From Dethiobacter sp. (GTDB lineage Bacteria; Bacillota; Dethiobacteria; DTU022), in contig JAGXSR010000159.1 of NCBI GenBank assembly GCA_018333405.1, forward strand, positions 1-29,116: 29,116 bases of DNA, read 5' to 3'. Below the pieces are notes generated by a model, which was given only the letters and a program-made list of their open reading frames with translations, had not been told where the DNA came from and did no database searches. This document shows, piece after piece, positions 7,793 through 16,007 of the stretch; position 1 is the stretch's first letter; the number at the start of each line of letters is the position of its first letter. The translations under genes were made by a program, and so were the position numbers.

Positions 7793-9474
7793 CTTTTTCC
7801 ACTCCCCATAATAATTTCACTGATGGGGCGGTTCGGGGCAACCATAGGGTAAACATTTTCCCCGGCATCAACCAGAAAATCGATCACCACAGGTCCTTCA
7901 ATTGCCAGTGCCTGTTCAATGGCGCCGGCAACCTCGGAGGGTGCAGAAACACGAAGTCCTAGAGCGCCGTAAGCTTCGGCCACCTTAACAAAGTCCGGAC
8001 CGCCCTGAATCGATGTGTGCGAGTATCGGCCCCCATAAAAAAGCTCCTGCCACTGACGGACCATGCCCAGACAACCGTTGTTGATAATGGCCACCTTTAT
8101 ATTTAGATTATACGCTACCGCTGTTGCTAACTCCTGGATATTCATTTGGAAGCTGCCATCCCCGGCGATACAAAAGACAGTTTTTTGCGGAGAGGCAAGT
8201 GTAGCCCCCAGTGAGGCGGGAAAACCATAGCCCATGGTTCCCAAGCCGCCGGAGGAAAGAAACGTACGCGGCAAACGGAAACAATAATGCTGTGCCGTCC
8301 ACATCTGATGCTGACCGACATCTGTGCAGATTATGGCATTATCCGGCGTCAGCCGGTCGATTTCCCGGATTACAAACTGGGGCTTCATCCCTCCTTCACT
8401 GGTTTGCTTTTCCGAACAGAGGGGGTTGCCTTGGCGCCATTCCTCAACCTTTTTCAACCAATCTTCTGTAACCCCGGGCTGCAGCCGCTTTAAAATACCC
8501 TGGAGAACTTTTTTCACATCACCGACAATCGGAATATCAATGGCTACGTTTTTTCCTATTTCCGCCGGGTCGATATCGATATGAATAATTTGGGCTTTCC
8601 GGGCGAAGCTCTCCAATTGGCCAGTAACCCGGTCATCAAAGCGCACGCCGGCGGCGATAATTAAATCTGCTTCGGATATGCTGTAATTTGCAGAAACCGT
8701 CCCATGCATACCGGGCATTCCCAAAAATAGTGGGCTGTTTCCCGGAAAAGCGCCCAGTGCCATAAGCGAGAGAACAACCGGGATCCGGCCCCGTTCAGCC
8801 AATTCTGTAAGTTCAGCAGACGCTCCGGCGATGATTACGCCGCCTCCGGCAAATATCACCGGACGTTTGGCCGCATTGATTGCCTTGACCGCTCGTTGTA
8901 TCTGGCCGCTATGCCCCTCTATAGTAGGTTTATATCCGGGAATCTCCCGCCTGTGGGTGTAATCAAACTGATCTTCCAGTTCAAATATATCTTTGGGGAT
9001 ATCAACCAACACCGGTCCCGGTCGGCCGGTGGAGGCAATAAAAAAAGCTTCAGACAAAGCATCCGGCAGTTCTTGCACATCTTTGATCAGGTAATTATGC
9101 TTAGTGATAGGCAAAGTAATTCCAGTGATGTCCGCTTCCTGGAATGAATCAGTGCCGATAAGCCGCGTTGCCACTTGACCGGTAATTAAGACCAGCGGCA
9201 CCGAGTCCATATAAGCCGTGGCAATACCGGTAACCAAGTTAGTAGCCCCGGGGCCCGAGGTGGCAAAAACAACCCCCGTTTTGCCGCTGACCCGGGCATA
9301 GCCGTCGGCGGCATGGACCGCACCCTGCTCATGGCGGACCAAAATATGTTTCAGTTTACAGCGATAAAGCTGGTCATACAGAGACAACACGGCACCACCG
9401 GGGTAACCGAAAACCAAGTCTACCTGCTCCTTCTCCAGGACCGCCGTAATCATGGCCGCACCTTTCAGTTTCAC
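7789..9474 (-). CDS. ilvB: Acetolactate synthase, large (catalytic) subunit
   Basis: The enzyme condenses two pyruvates, or pyruvate and 2-oxobutyrate, using thiamine diphosphate, FAD and magnesium, as the first common step to valine, leucine and isoleucine. The 561 residues show FGYPGGAVL, RHEQGAVHAADGYAR with the catalytic glutamate at residue 49, the central FAD-binding domain, and the ThDP motif GDGSFQMNIQELAT with IINNGCLGMVRQW. The start is GTG, giving MKLKGAAMI, which aligns with the usual MKMTGAEAL opening. A later ATG at 9453 has AAGGTG upstream and is an alternative. It lies 85 bases after ilvE and overlaps ilvN by four bases. Confidence 0.96.
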   Translation of the reverse strand: MKLKGAAMITAVLEKEQVDLVFGYPGGAVLSLYDQLYRCKLKHILVRHEQGAVHAADGYARVSGKTGVVFATSGPGATNLVTGIATAYMDSVPLVLITGQVATRLIGTDSFQEADITGITLPITKHNYLIKDVQELPDALSEAFFIASTGRPGPVLVDIPKDIFELEDQFDYTHRREIPGYKPTIEGHSGQIQRAVKAINAAKRPVIFAGGGVIIAGASAELTELAERGRIPVVLSLMALGAFPGNSPLFLGMPGMHGTVSANYSISEADLIIAAGVRFDDRVTGQLESFARKAQIIHIDIDPAEIGKNVAIDIPIVGDVKKVLQGILKRLQPGVTEDWLKKVEEWRQGNPLCSEKQTSEGGMKPQFVIREIDRLTPDNAIICTDVGQHQMWTAQHYCFRLPRTFLSSGGLGTMGYGFPASLGATLASPQKTVFCIAGDGSFQMNIQELATAVAYNLNIKVAIINNGCLGMVRQWQELFYGGRYSHTSIQGGPDFVKVAEAYGALGLRVSAPSEVAGAIEQALAIEGPVVIDFLVDAGENVYPMVAPNRPISEIIMGSGKR

Positions 9475-9559
9475 TCCCTGCCACCTGCCTTTAATAAGTC
9501 ATATACTATTTATCGAGCCAATTTTTTGCCGATGAACACCGACCGGCAATATACTAACC

Positions 9560-10435
9560 TTACGCCAGGGGAACCCCTTCTGTTTGGGTAAGGTGATGAA
9601 ACCGCTCCATTAAGCGGCACGTTACCGGGCCCGGAATTCCGGATCCGATAGTGCGAGCATCCACTTCGATTACCGGGATCACCTCAGCCGCAGTACCAGT
9701 CAGAAAACACTCATCGGCGGTATACACATCGTGACGGGTGAAGGGACTTTCTATCACGGACATTCCCTCTGTTCGCGCCAGGTTCATCACTGCTTCACGC
9801 GTAATTCCTTCCAGAATCCCCAAATATGGTGGTGGAGTAATCAAGGCTCCTTTACGATAAATAAAAACATTGTCTCCGGATCCTTCGCTGACATAACCGT
9901 TACCGGTCAACATCAATGCTTCCAACACTTCAGCCCGGTTGGCTTCAAGCTTAACCAATATATTATTTAAGTAATTTAGGGATTTAATTTTCGGATCCAA
10001 GGCATCGGCCACATTTCGGCGGGTGGCCACAGTAATAACAGACAGTCCTTTACTATATAATTCGGGAGGGTATAAAACAATTTTATCAACAATTATTACC
10101 ACGCGACTGGCTTTGCATTTACGGGGATCTAATCCCAGATCTCCCACCCCCCGGGATACAACGACCCGGATATAGGCATCTTTAAGATTATTCGCATTTA
10201 CTGTCTGCACAACGGCCGCGGCCATACTTTCCCGGCTGTAGGGAATGGGCAGCATGATGTGGTGAGCTGATTCAAACAGCCGGTTCACATGCTCGTCGAG
10301 GCGAAACACTCGCCCGTTGTATGCGCGAATTCCTTCAAATACACCGTCCCCATATAAAAACCCATGATCAAAAACCGAAATGACCGCTTTTTCTTCCGGA
10401 ACCAAAGCGTTATCCAAAAAAATTATTCTGCCCAT
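9560..10435 (-). CDS. ilvE: Branched-chain amino acid aminotransferase (class IV)
   Basis: This 291-residue PLP enzyme does the last step of valine, leucine and isoleucine synthesis, transferring the amino group from glutamate to the keto acid. Visible features are FDHGFLYGDGVFEGIRAYNGR at the N-terminus (quoted to the family pattern), the PLP lysine in PKIKSLNYLNN, and EGSGDNVF and GITREAVM in the C-terminal domain. The class also includes D-amino acid aminotransferase and aminodeoxychorismate lyase, but operon context with ilvB, ilvN, leuC and leuD and the LNYLNNILVK motif favour IlvE. The start is ATG. It is the first gene after the T-box leader, about 50 bases past the leader terminator. 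Confidence 0.93.
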   Translation of the reverse strand: MGRIIFLDNALVPEEKAVISVFDHGFLYGDGVFEGIRAYNGRVFRLDEHVNRLFESAHHIMLPIPYSRESMAAAVVQTVNANNLKDAYIRVVVSRGVGDLGLDPRKCKASRVVIIVDKIVLYPPELYSKGLSVITVATRRNVADALDPKIKSLNYLNNILVKLEANRAEVLEALMLTGNGYVSEGSGDNVFIYRKGALITPPPYLGILEGITREAVMNLARTEGMSVIESPFTRHDVYTADECFLTGTAAEVIPVIEVDARTIGSGIPGPVTCRLMERFHHLTQTEGVPLA

Positions 10436-10485
10436 ATCGATTCCCCTTTCTCTGTTGTTTAAGCAATCAGTTCAGTATATCTATA

Positions 10486-10517
10486 TAAAAAGGCCCTTTG
10501 CCCAAAGGGGCAAAGGG
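10486..10517 (-). terminator. T-box-controlled intrinsic terminator
   Basis: On the minus strand CCCTTTGCCC (10517-10508) and GGGCAAAGGG (10503-10494) form a perfect ten-pair stem with a CTTT loop, followed by CCTTTTTAT. The 5' arm shares its CCCTTT with the antiterminator, so the two folds exclude each other, as expected for a transcriptional T-box. Confidence 0.92.
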
Positions 10518-10749
10518 ATTTCCTTTGCGGTACCACCCTTTTCCAACTAAATCAACTTAAGTTGGGTTTATAAAGCCACTATAACCTGGTAACGGTGGTT
10601 GCCGGCACGCCTTACTTTAATTTCTGGCGGGCAACTCCAGGCCGACCTTCAACAATCTCCATTGCCGGCTTTCAGCTGGCGCCGGCTCTCTGCATTAGGA
10701 GAACTGTTTACTCCTGCCCTTCAACGTCTGTTTTTGTTTCAAAATGTTG
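10486..10749 (-). promoter_or_regulatory. T-box riboswitch leader, probable valine specifier
   Basis: On the minus strand the T-box core GGGTGGTACCGC lies at about 10538-10527, followed by the paired CCC of the antiterminator. Upstream, stem I parts are visible: AGTA (10712-10709), the distal-loop sequence GCTGAAAGCC near 10676-10667, and GAAG then GTC at 10646-10644 in the expected specifier position. A lower helix of GGGCA with TGCCC closes the specifier loop. The specifier thus reads GUC, for valine; the UGGU bulge pairs with an acceptor end having discriminator A, which suits tRNA-Val. Uncharged tRNA would stabilise the antiterminator and allow ilvE-ilvB-ilvN-leuC-leuD transcription. Specifier assignment is inference; the T-box call itself is secure. 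Confidence 0.93.
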
Positions 10750-10755
10750 CTTAAT

Positions 10756-10784
10756 ATTATATCCTGCCAACCGATCGGCGTCAA
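10756..10784 (-). promoter_or_regulatory. Promoter of the ilv-leu operon
   Basis: On the minus strand TTGACG (10784-10779), a 17-base spacer and a perfect TATAAT (10761-10756) form a strong sigma-A-type promoter. The predicted start near 10749 lies just ahead of the T-box stem I. It lies about 80 bases after the gyrA stop; no convincing terminator was seen between gyrA and this promoter. Confidence 0.85.
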
Positions 10785-10862
10785 TCAGCTGAAACTGCAA
10801 AATTTGCCAACCTGCGTGGGGGTGAGTGAGCCGGGAAGAGCTGATTCTCCGGTTTTCCTGTT

Positions 10863-13280
10863 TTATATTAAACCGATTAAATCAACTACCCGGTCTTTAT
10901 CGTCCAAACGAATCAGTGTTACACCCCTGGCATAACGACTGAACAGGGATACTTGTTTAACCTGTTGCCGGATAACAATGCCTTTGGCAGTAATAACAAT
11001 AAACTCTTCGTCGTCCTGCTTTATAATAATAAAGCCGGTGAGGGGCCCGCTGATCTTGCTCAGCTTCATCCCGATCAGTCCTTTGCCGCCGCGGCGTTGG
11101 GCGCGGAACTCTTCTACCCGGACCCGCTTTCCGAACCCGAAGGCGGAAACCATAAGAATTACTTCTCCGCCACTGATCAAGTCTGCGCCAATAACCTTTG
11201 ACTCTCCGGAGAGATTAACCGACTTAACACCGCGGGCTGAGCGCCCCATGGGGCGCACATCTTCTTCGTTAAAACGGACAAACAAACCTTCAGCGGTACC
11301 GATAATCACTTCCTGGCGGCCATCAGTAAGCTTTACCGAGATCAGCTCATCGGCTTCGGAAAGGTTGATGGCGACTAAACCTGTTTTGCGGGCGTTTCTG
11401 TATTCCATCAGCGGAGTTTTTTTAATCATACCTTGTGCCGTAACCATTAGCAGGTTGCGATCCGGGCTGAACTCCCTGATCGGCATTGTTGCGGTGACAA
11501 ACTCCCGATTATCAAGCGGAAGCAAATTGATCAAGGCCGTTCCCCGGGCCTGCCGGCCCGACTCAGGTATCTCGTGAATTTTCAACAGATAAACCCTTCC
11601 GCGATTGCTGAAACAGAGCAGGTTGTCATGGGTGGATGCAACATGACACTGTTCAACCCAGTCGTCTTCTCTGGGCTGTATACCAATAATCCCTTTACCG
11701 CCACGCAATTGGCTGCGGTAAGTGGACAGGGGCAGGCGCTTGATATACCCCCTGTCCGTGAGAGTAATAACCACATCTTCTTCCAAAATTAAGTCGGTCA
11801 GAGCTATCTCGTCGGCGTCAGCAACGAGATGCGTACGCCTTTCGTCGGCGTGCTTTTCTTTAATCGCCTGCAGCTCACTGTTAATAATACCGTACACCAA
11901 TGACTGGTCGGACAGTACCCTCTTCAGGTAAGCAATCCGTTCCAACAGATCATTAAATTCCCCTTCAAGCTTTATTGTTTCCAGCTGCGTCAGACGCCGC
12001 AAGCGCATATCCAATATTGCCTGAGCCTGTTTCTCCGTAAGACTAAGAAGCGCAATTAAGCCCGCTCGGGCGCTTGCCTCATCCTTTGTCCGGCGAATTA
12101 GCGCAATCACTTCATCCAAACGGGAGAGCGCTATGCGCAGTCCTTCCACGATATGCAGCCGTTCCTCTGCTCGCCTCAAATCATAACGGCTGCGCCTTAA
12201 TATTACCTCTTTTTGATGATCGAGGTAGTAAACAAGTATTTCTTTTAAGTTTAAAACCTTAGGCTGCCCGTCTGCCAAAGCCAGCATTATAATGCCGTAT
12301 GTTTGCTGCAGAGGTGTAAACTGATATAACTGGTTTATAATCACTTGAGGCTGATAGTCCTTTTTAATTTCCATAACAATGCGAACTCCGGAGCGGTCCG
12401 ATTCGTCCCTCAGGTCGGTCAATCCATCCATTTTACGTTCTTTTACCAGTTCGGCGATCTTCTCTACCAGGCGCGCTTTGTTCTGCTGGTAAGGGAGCTC
12501 GGTAATAACCAGATGGTTACGACCCTTTTCCTTGGTTTCTAATTGCACCCGTCCCCTTACCTTTATTATACCCCGACCGGTTTGGTAAGCAGAACGGATG
12601 CCCTCATAGCCAACGATAATCCCCCCTGTGGGAAAGTCGGGCCCCTGAATAAAACGCATCAAATCCTGAACTCTGGCCTCGGGATTGACAATAACATATT
12701 GCAGGGCGTCAATTACCTCCCTTAGATTATGCGGGGGAATATTGGTGGCCATTCCCACCGCAATGCCGGCGGAGCCATTTACTAAAAGATTGGGGAAACG
12801 TGATGGAAGCACTACCGGTTCCTGTAAACTCTCATCGAAGTTGGCCCGGAAATTAACCGTTTCTTTTTGCAGGTCGGATAAAAGTTCCATGGAAATGGTC
12901 GAAAGACGAGCTTCGGTATAGCGCATTGCCGCAGGAGAATCGCCGTCTAAAGAGCCGAAATTACCGTGTCCGTCTACCAGTGGGTAGCGTGTGGTAAATA
13001 CTTGTGCCATCCGCACCAGGGTATCATAAAGGGCAACATCTCCATGTGGATGATATTTGCCTAGAACTTCACCGACAATCCGGGCTGACTTGCGATAAGG
13101 TTTATCGGGTGTAGAGCCCATTTCGGACATGGCGTACAAGATGCGGCGATGAACCGGCTTGAGGCCGTCGCGGACATCAGGCAGAGCACGACTGACAATC
13201 ACGCTCATGGCATAGTCTAAAAAAGAGGTTTTAACCTCATCCTGTATATTTACAGGTACAATCCTATCCTTATCTCCCAT
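10863..13280 (-). CDS. gyrA: DNA gyrase subunit A
   Basis: This is the DNA-cleaving subunit of gyrase, which introduces negative supercoils. With the ATG at 13280 it has 805 residues. The N-terminal breakage-reunion domain shows SRALPDVRDGLKPVHRR, the active-site tyrosine in AAMRYTEARL, and a central coiled coil. The C-terminal beta-pinwheel holds a GyrA-box of the form QLRGGKG in the first blade and QRRGGKG in a later blade, similar to the pattern of B. subtilis GyrA. The acidic C-terminal tail seen in B. subtilis is absent; the protein stops shortly after RLDDKDRVVDLIG. A GTG at 13292 is in frame, but AAGGTGATC is well placed only for ATG at 13280. It follows gyrB by about 65 bases. ParC is less likely because it sits with gyrB at the origin. 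Confidence 0.95.
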   Translation of the reverse strand: MGDKDRIVPVNIQDEVKTSFLDYAMSVIVSRALPDVRDGLKPVHRRILYAMSEMGSTPDKPYRKSARIVGEVLGKYHPHGDVALYDTLVRMAQVFTTRYPLVDGHGNFGSLDGDSPAAMRYTEARLSTISMELLSDLQKETVNFRANFDESLQEPVVLPSRFPNLLVNGSAGIAVGMATNIPPHNLREVIDALQYVIVNPEARVQDLMRFIQGPDFPTGGIIVGYEGIRSAYQTGRGIIKVRGRVQLETKEKGRNHLVITELPYQQNKARLVEKIAELVKERKMDGLTDLRDESDRSGVRIVMEIKKDYQPQVIINQLYQFTPLQQTYGIIMLALADGQPKVLNLKEILVYYLDHQKEVILRRSRYDLRRAEERLHIVEGLRIALSRLDEVIALIRRTKDEASARAGLIALLSLTEKQAQAILDMRLRRLTQLETIKLEGEFNDLLERIAYLKRVLSDQSLVYGIINSELQAIKEKHADERRTHLVADADEIALTDLILEEDVVITLTDRGYIKRLPLSTYRSQLRGGKGIIGIQPREDDWVEQCHVASTHDNLLCFSNRGRVYLLKIHEIPESGRQARGTALINLLPLDNREFVTATMPIREFSPDRNLLMVTAQGMIKKTPLMEYRNARKTGLVAINLSEADELISVKLTDGRQEVIIGTAEGLFVRFNEEDVRPMGRSARGVKSVNLSGESKVIGADLISGGEVILMVSAFGFGKRVRVEEFRAQRRGGKGLIGMKLSKISGPLTGFIIIKQDDEEFIVITAKGIVIRQQVKQVSLFSRYARGVTLIRLDDKDRVVDLIGLI

Positions 13281-13346
13281 CGTGTTGATCACCTTCTCAA
13301 ATTAATAAGTGTCAGACTTTCCTCTTCGGTAATTCAAGTCGATCTT

Positions 13347-15257
13347 TTATATATCCAGATTTTTAACCTGGCCGGCATTCTCTTCTATAAACTGGCGGCG
13401 CGGCTCCACCTTATCTCCCATTAAGATACTGAAGATCATATCCGCCTCTATAACATCGGTCAATTCTACTCGTTTAATGGTGCGGGTTTCTGTGTTCATA
13501 GTAGTTTCCCACAGCTGATCCGGGTTCATTTCGCCTAGCCCTTTGTAACGCTGAACCTGGATCCCCTCCCGTTTCCATTGATCCATAGCTGATTCCAATT
13601 CCTCGTCCCGATACAAATAGCGCTCCTGCTTCCCTTTTTTAATTTTATACAGAGGCGGTTGCGCAATATAGATAAAACCGCTTTCGATCAAATCTTTCAT
13701 AAACCGATAAAAAAAAGTCAACAGCAGAACGCGAATATGAGAGCCGTCCACATCGGCATCCGTCATAATTATTATTTTTTGATAACGGGCCCGCTCGATA
13801 GAGAAATCTTCGCCGATACCTGTCCCTATGGCGGTGATCATCGTCCGTATTTCATCATTTCCCAGAATCCGATCAAGGCGCGCTTTTTCCACATTCAAAA
13901 TTTTTCCCTTTAACGGTAAAATAGCCTGACATCGCCGGTCACGCCCTTGCTTGGCCGATCCGCCTGCGGAATCCCCTTCCACCAAAAACAGTTCGCTTTC
14001 ACCAGGGTCTTTACTGGAACAGTCTGCAAGTTTACCTGGGAGATTTGAGAATTCAAGAGCATTTTTCCGGCGGGTAAGTTCCCGCGCCTTGCGCGCCGCT
14101 TCCCGGGCCCGGGAAGCGCGAATGGCCTTTTCAATAATTTTGCGTGCTGTAGACGGATTTTCTTCCAGATAGCGCACAAATCCTTCATAACAGACCGAAT
14201 CAACAATACTGCGCACTTCGCTGTTACCCAGCTTGGTTTTTGTCTGCCCTTCAAATTGAGGTTCCAATAATTTAACACTGATAATTGCCGATATCCCTTC
14301 ACGAATATCTTCACCGGTAAGATTGCTTTGGTTATCCTTAAGCACTCCGGTTTTTCGGGCATAATCGTTAATCAGGCGGGTCAGGGCAACTTTAAAGCCG
14401 TGTTCATGAGTACCCCCTTCCTCGGTGTGAATATTATTCGCGTAAGAATAGATGGTTTCATTGTAACCGGTATGATACTGAACAGCTAGCTCAACCTGGC
14501 ACCCATTAATTTCTCTTTCTATATAAATCGGCTTTTTCGGAGTGACTTCCTTTCCCTGGTTAATAAATAAAACAAATTGGGCGATACCTCCTTCAAAATA
14601 AAATTGTTCTTCGTGGTTATCGCGATAATTTTTATATATAATTTTAGTTCCTTTATTCAGGAATGCCATTTCCCTTAAGCGCGGCACGATAATATTATTA
14701 TCATATTCAATTTTCTCAAAAATTTCATAATCAGGGAGGAAGGTGATTTTCGTACCGTTACGTTTAGCCTGACCTTTTATTTTTAATTCTGTTGCCTTGT
14801 TTCCTCTTTCAAACCTCTGGTGATATATGTTTCCATTGCGATTTACCTCTACTTCCAACCACTTAGAAAGGGCATTCACTACCGAAACGCCAACCCCATG
14901 CAGCCCTCCTGCAACCTTGTAACTATCTCCGCCGAATTTTCCACCAGCATGAAGTGTAGTTAAAACAACTTCCACGGCCGGCCTGTTCTGCTGTGGGTGA
15001 TCTTCCACCGGAATCCCACGCCCGTCATCAATGACAGTAATGCTATTATCTTTATTAATAAATACCTTGACTTGGGTGCAGTAGCCTGCCAGCACTTCAT
15101 CGATACTGTTATCCACAACTTCAAATATTAAATGGTGCAGCCCTCTGCTGCCGGTTGAGCCAATATACATCCCCGGGCGCCTGCGGACTGCCTCAAGACC
15201 CTCCAACACCTGAATATGAGCGGCACTATAATCATCGCCTGGTTTTATGTTTTCCAT
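13347..15257 (-). CDS. gyrB: DNA gyrase subunit B
   Basis: This is the ATPase subunit of gyrase. The 636-residue protein has the GHKL ATPase domain (EVVDNSIDEVLAGYC, DDGRGIPV, GGLHGVGVSVVNALS), the transducer domain, a TOPRIM domain with LFLVEGDSAGGSAKQGRDR and DADVDGSHIRVLLLTFF, and the C-terminal YKGLGEMNPDQLWETTM region. There is no enterobacterial-type insertion. An ATG at 15263 lies directly against GGAGG with no spacing; the ATG at 15257 has the proper six-base spacing and gives MENIKPGDDY, so I chose it. It lies between the remB-like gene and gyrA, all leftward from the origin. Confidence 0.96.
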   Translation of the reverse strand: MENIKPGDDYSAAHIQVLEGLEAVRRRPGMYIGSTGSRGLHHLIFEVVDNSIDEVLAGYCTQVKVFINKDNSITVIDDGRGIPVEDHPQQNRPAVEVVLTTLHAGGKFGGDSYKVAGGLHGVGVSVVNALSKWLEVEVNRNGNIYHQRFERGNKATELKIKGQAKRNGTKITFLPDYEIFEKIEYDNNIIVPRLREMAFLNKGTKIIYKNYRDNHEEQFYFEGGIAQFVLFINQGKEVTPKKPIYIEREINGCQVELAVQYHTGYNETIYSYANNIHTEEGGTHEHGFKVALTRLINDYARKTGVLKDNQSNLTGEDIREGISAIISVKLLEPQFEGQTKTKLGNSEVRSIVDSVCYEGFVRYLEENPSTARKIIEKAIRASRAREAARKARELTRRKNALEFSNLPGKLADCSSKDPGESELFLVEGDSAGGSAKQGRDRRCQAILPLKGKILNVEKARLDRILGNDEIRTMITAIGTGIGEDFSIERARYQKIIIMTDADVDGSHIRVLLLTFFYRFMKDLIESGFIYIAQPPLYKIKKGKQERYLYRDEELESAMDQWKREGIQVQRYKGLGEMNPDQLWETTMNTETRTIKRVELTDVIEADMIFSILMGDKVEPRRQFIEENAGQVKNLDI

Positions 15258-15329
15258 GTACATCCTCCAATTACTATGTTCTGTTAAAAAATTGTTCTAA
15301 AAAATACATATCGAAGGCTTTGGATAATA

Positions 15330-15569
15330 TCAAATGTTTATATATCCGCGCCTGGCCAGTGTAGCGGATGCAATGGATGATAAATAAACATTGTCGCTTG
15401 TAACTATAAAGGTTTTAAATTGTTCAAAATCACCGGAACCTAAAAAAATGTTGGGTAATGCGGCCTCAATAAACTGTTTGTTGGTAGTGTTTTGTCTTAA
15501 GTTAATATTAAAGATACCGACAATCTCATTACAAAAAACAATCCGCGCATTTCCAATATGTATATACAT
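15330..15569 (-). CDS. remB: RemB-like regulator (DUF370 family)
   Basis: This 79-residue protein, MYIHIGNARIVFCNEIVGIF at the start and ATLARRGYINI at the end, has the length and pattern of the DUF370/RemA-RemB family. In B. subtilis RemB (YaaB) sits in the same place between recF and gyrB and is linked to expression of biofilm matrix genes; RemA is the well-studied DNA-binding relative. The ATG has GGGAG eight bases upstream. It lies three bases after the dciA-like gene, so it is probably co-transcribed with recF. The role in this organism is inferred from position and family only. Confidence 0.85.
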   Translation of the reverse strand: MYIHIGNARIVFCNEIVGIFNINLRQNTTNKQFIEAALPNIFLGSGDFEQFKTFIVTSDNVYLSSIASATLARRGYINI

Positions 15570-15572
15570 TCT

Positions 15573-16007
15573 TTACTCTCCCTCGGAAAACAATGTGGAA
15601 GCATCTGACTGTAAATGCCGTAACTTTCTAATGCCTTCAATAAATATACTTTGATTGTTGTTCGAAATCAAATTCCCTTGCAGTAGATTATTGTTTCCAA
15701 AGTATTTATTTCCTTCCCGGTGAAGATCGCCGACCTGAAAATAAATCTCTGTTACCACTCTATATCCAAAATAACTGTTTATTTTTTCGGATAATTGAGC
15801 TTTTAGTAATGTGAGGTGATAAGCCCAAGTTGAGTCTTTTACTACGATAAACAGTATTCCCTTGGAAATTCTTTCTGCACGGGTAACCGAAGCAATATTG
15901 ATTCCCATCAGTTCAGACCATGACTCAATTATTAAATGTTGCCGGTATTGTTTCCACATTTTTTTCTGCCGAAGTAAATGTTCAATGACCAAACCTAGCT
16001 CTTTCAT
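15573..16007 (-). CDS. DciA-like / DUF721 protein
   Basis: This protein of 144 residues contains a DUF721 domain in its first 90 or so residues, with IIESWSELMGINIASVTRAE and VVKDSTWAYHLTLLKAQL, the tryptophans and spacing typical of the family. DUF721 is the domain of DciA, known as an operator of the replicative helicase in many bacteria that lack DnaC/DnaI loaders. The C-terminal 50 residues are polar and asparagine-rich and probably unstructured. In-frame starts upstream exist (ATG 16031, 16010), but ATG 16007 has GGAAGG six bases before it. It overlaps the recF end by 26 bases, so its translation is likely coupled to recF. The helicase role is inferred, not shown. Confidence 0.75.
   Translation of the reverse strand: MKELGLVIEHLLRQKKMWKQYRQHLIIESWSELMGINIASVTRAERISKGILFIVVKDSTWAYHLTLLKAQLSEKINSYFGYRVVTEIYFQVGDLHREGNKYFGNNNLLQGNLISNNNQSIFIEGIRKLRHLQSDASTLFSEGE

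Noticed and set aside
8738..8749. TTTCCCGGAAAA-like sequence in ilvB as a Noc binding site
   Set aside because: It departs from the known ATTTCCCGGGAAAT core at several bases and lies inside a coding region far from the origin.
9475..9559. Small hairpin TTGCCG/CGGCAA between ilvE and ilvB as a possible attenuator
   Set aside because: Only six pairs with a 12-base loop, followed by A residues and not T residues on the coding strand.
10786..10862. Imperfect stem after gyrA as a terminator
   Set aside because: CCGG and GAA pair with TTC and CCGG around a bulge, but no T-tract follows, so I could not support a terminator.
14098..14117. Perfect 20-base palindrome GCTTCCCGGGCCCGGGAAGC inside gyrB
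   Set aside because: It encodes the conserved Arg/Ala-rich GyrB stretch around SRAREAARK, so it can arise from codon choice. It resembles the centre of a Noc site only in CCCGGG and has no T-tract.
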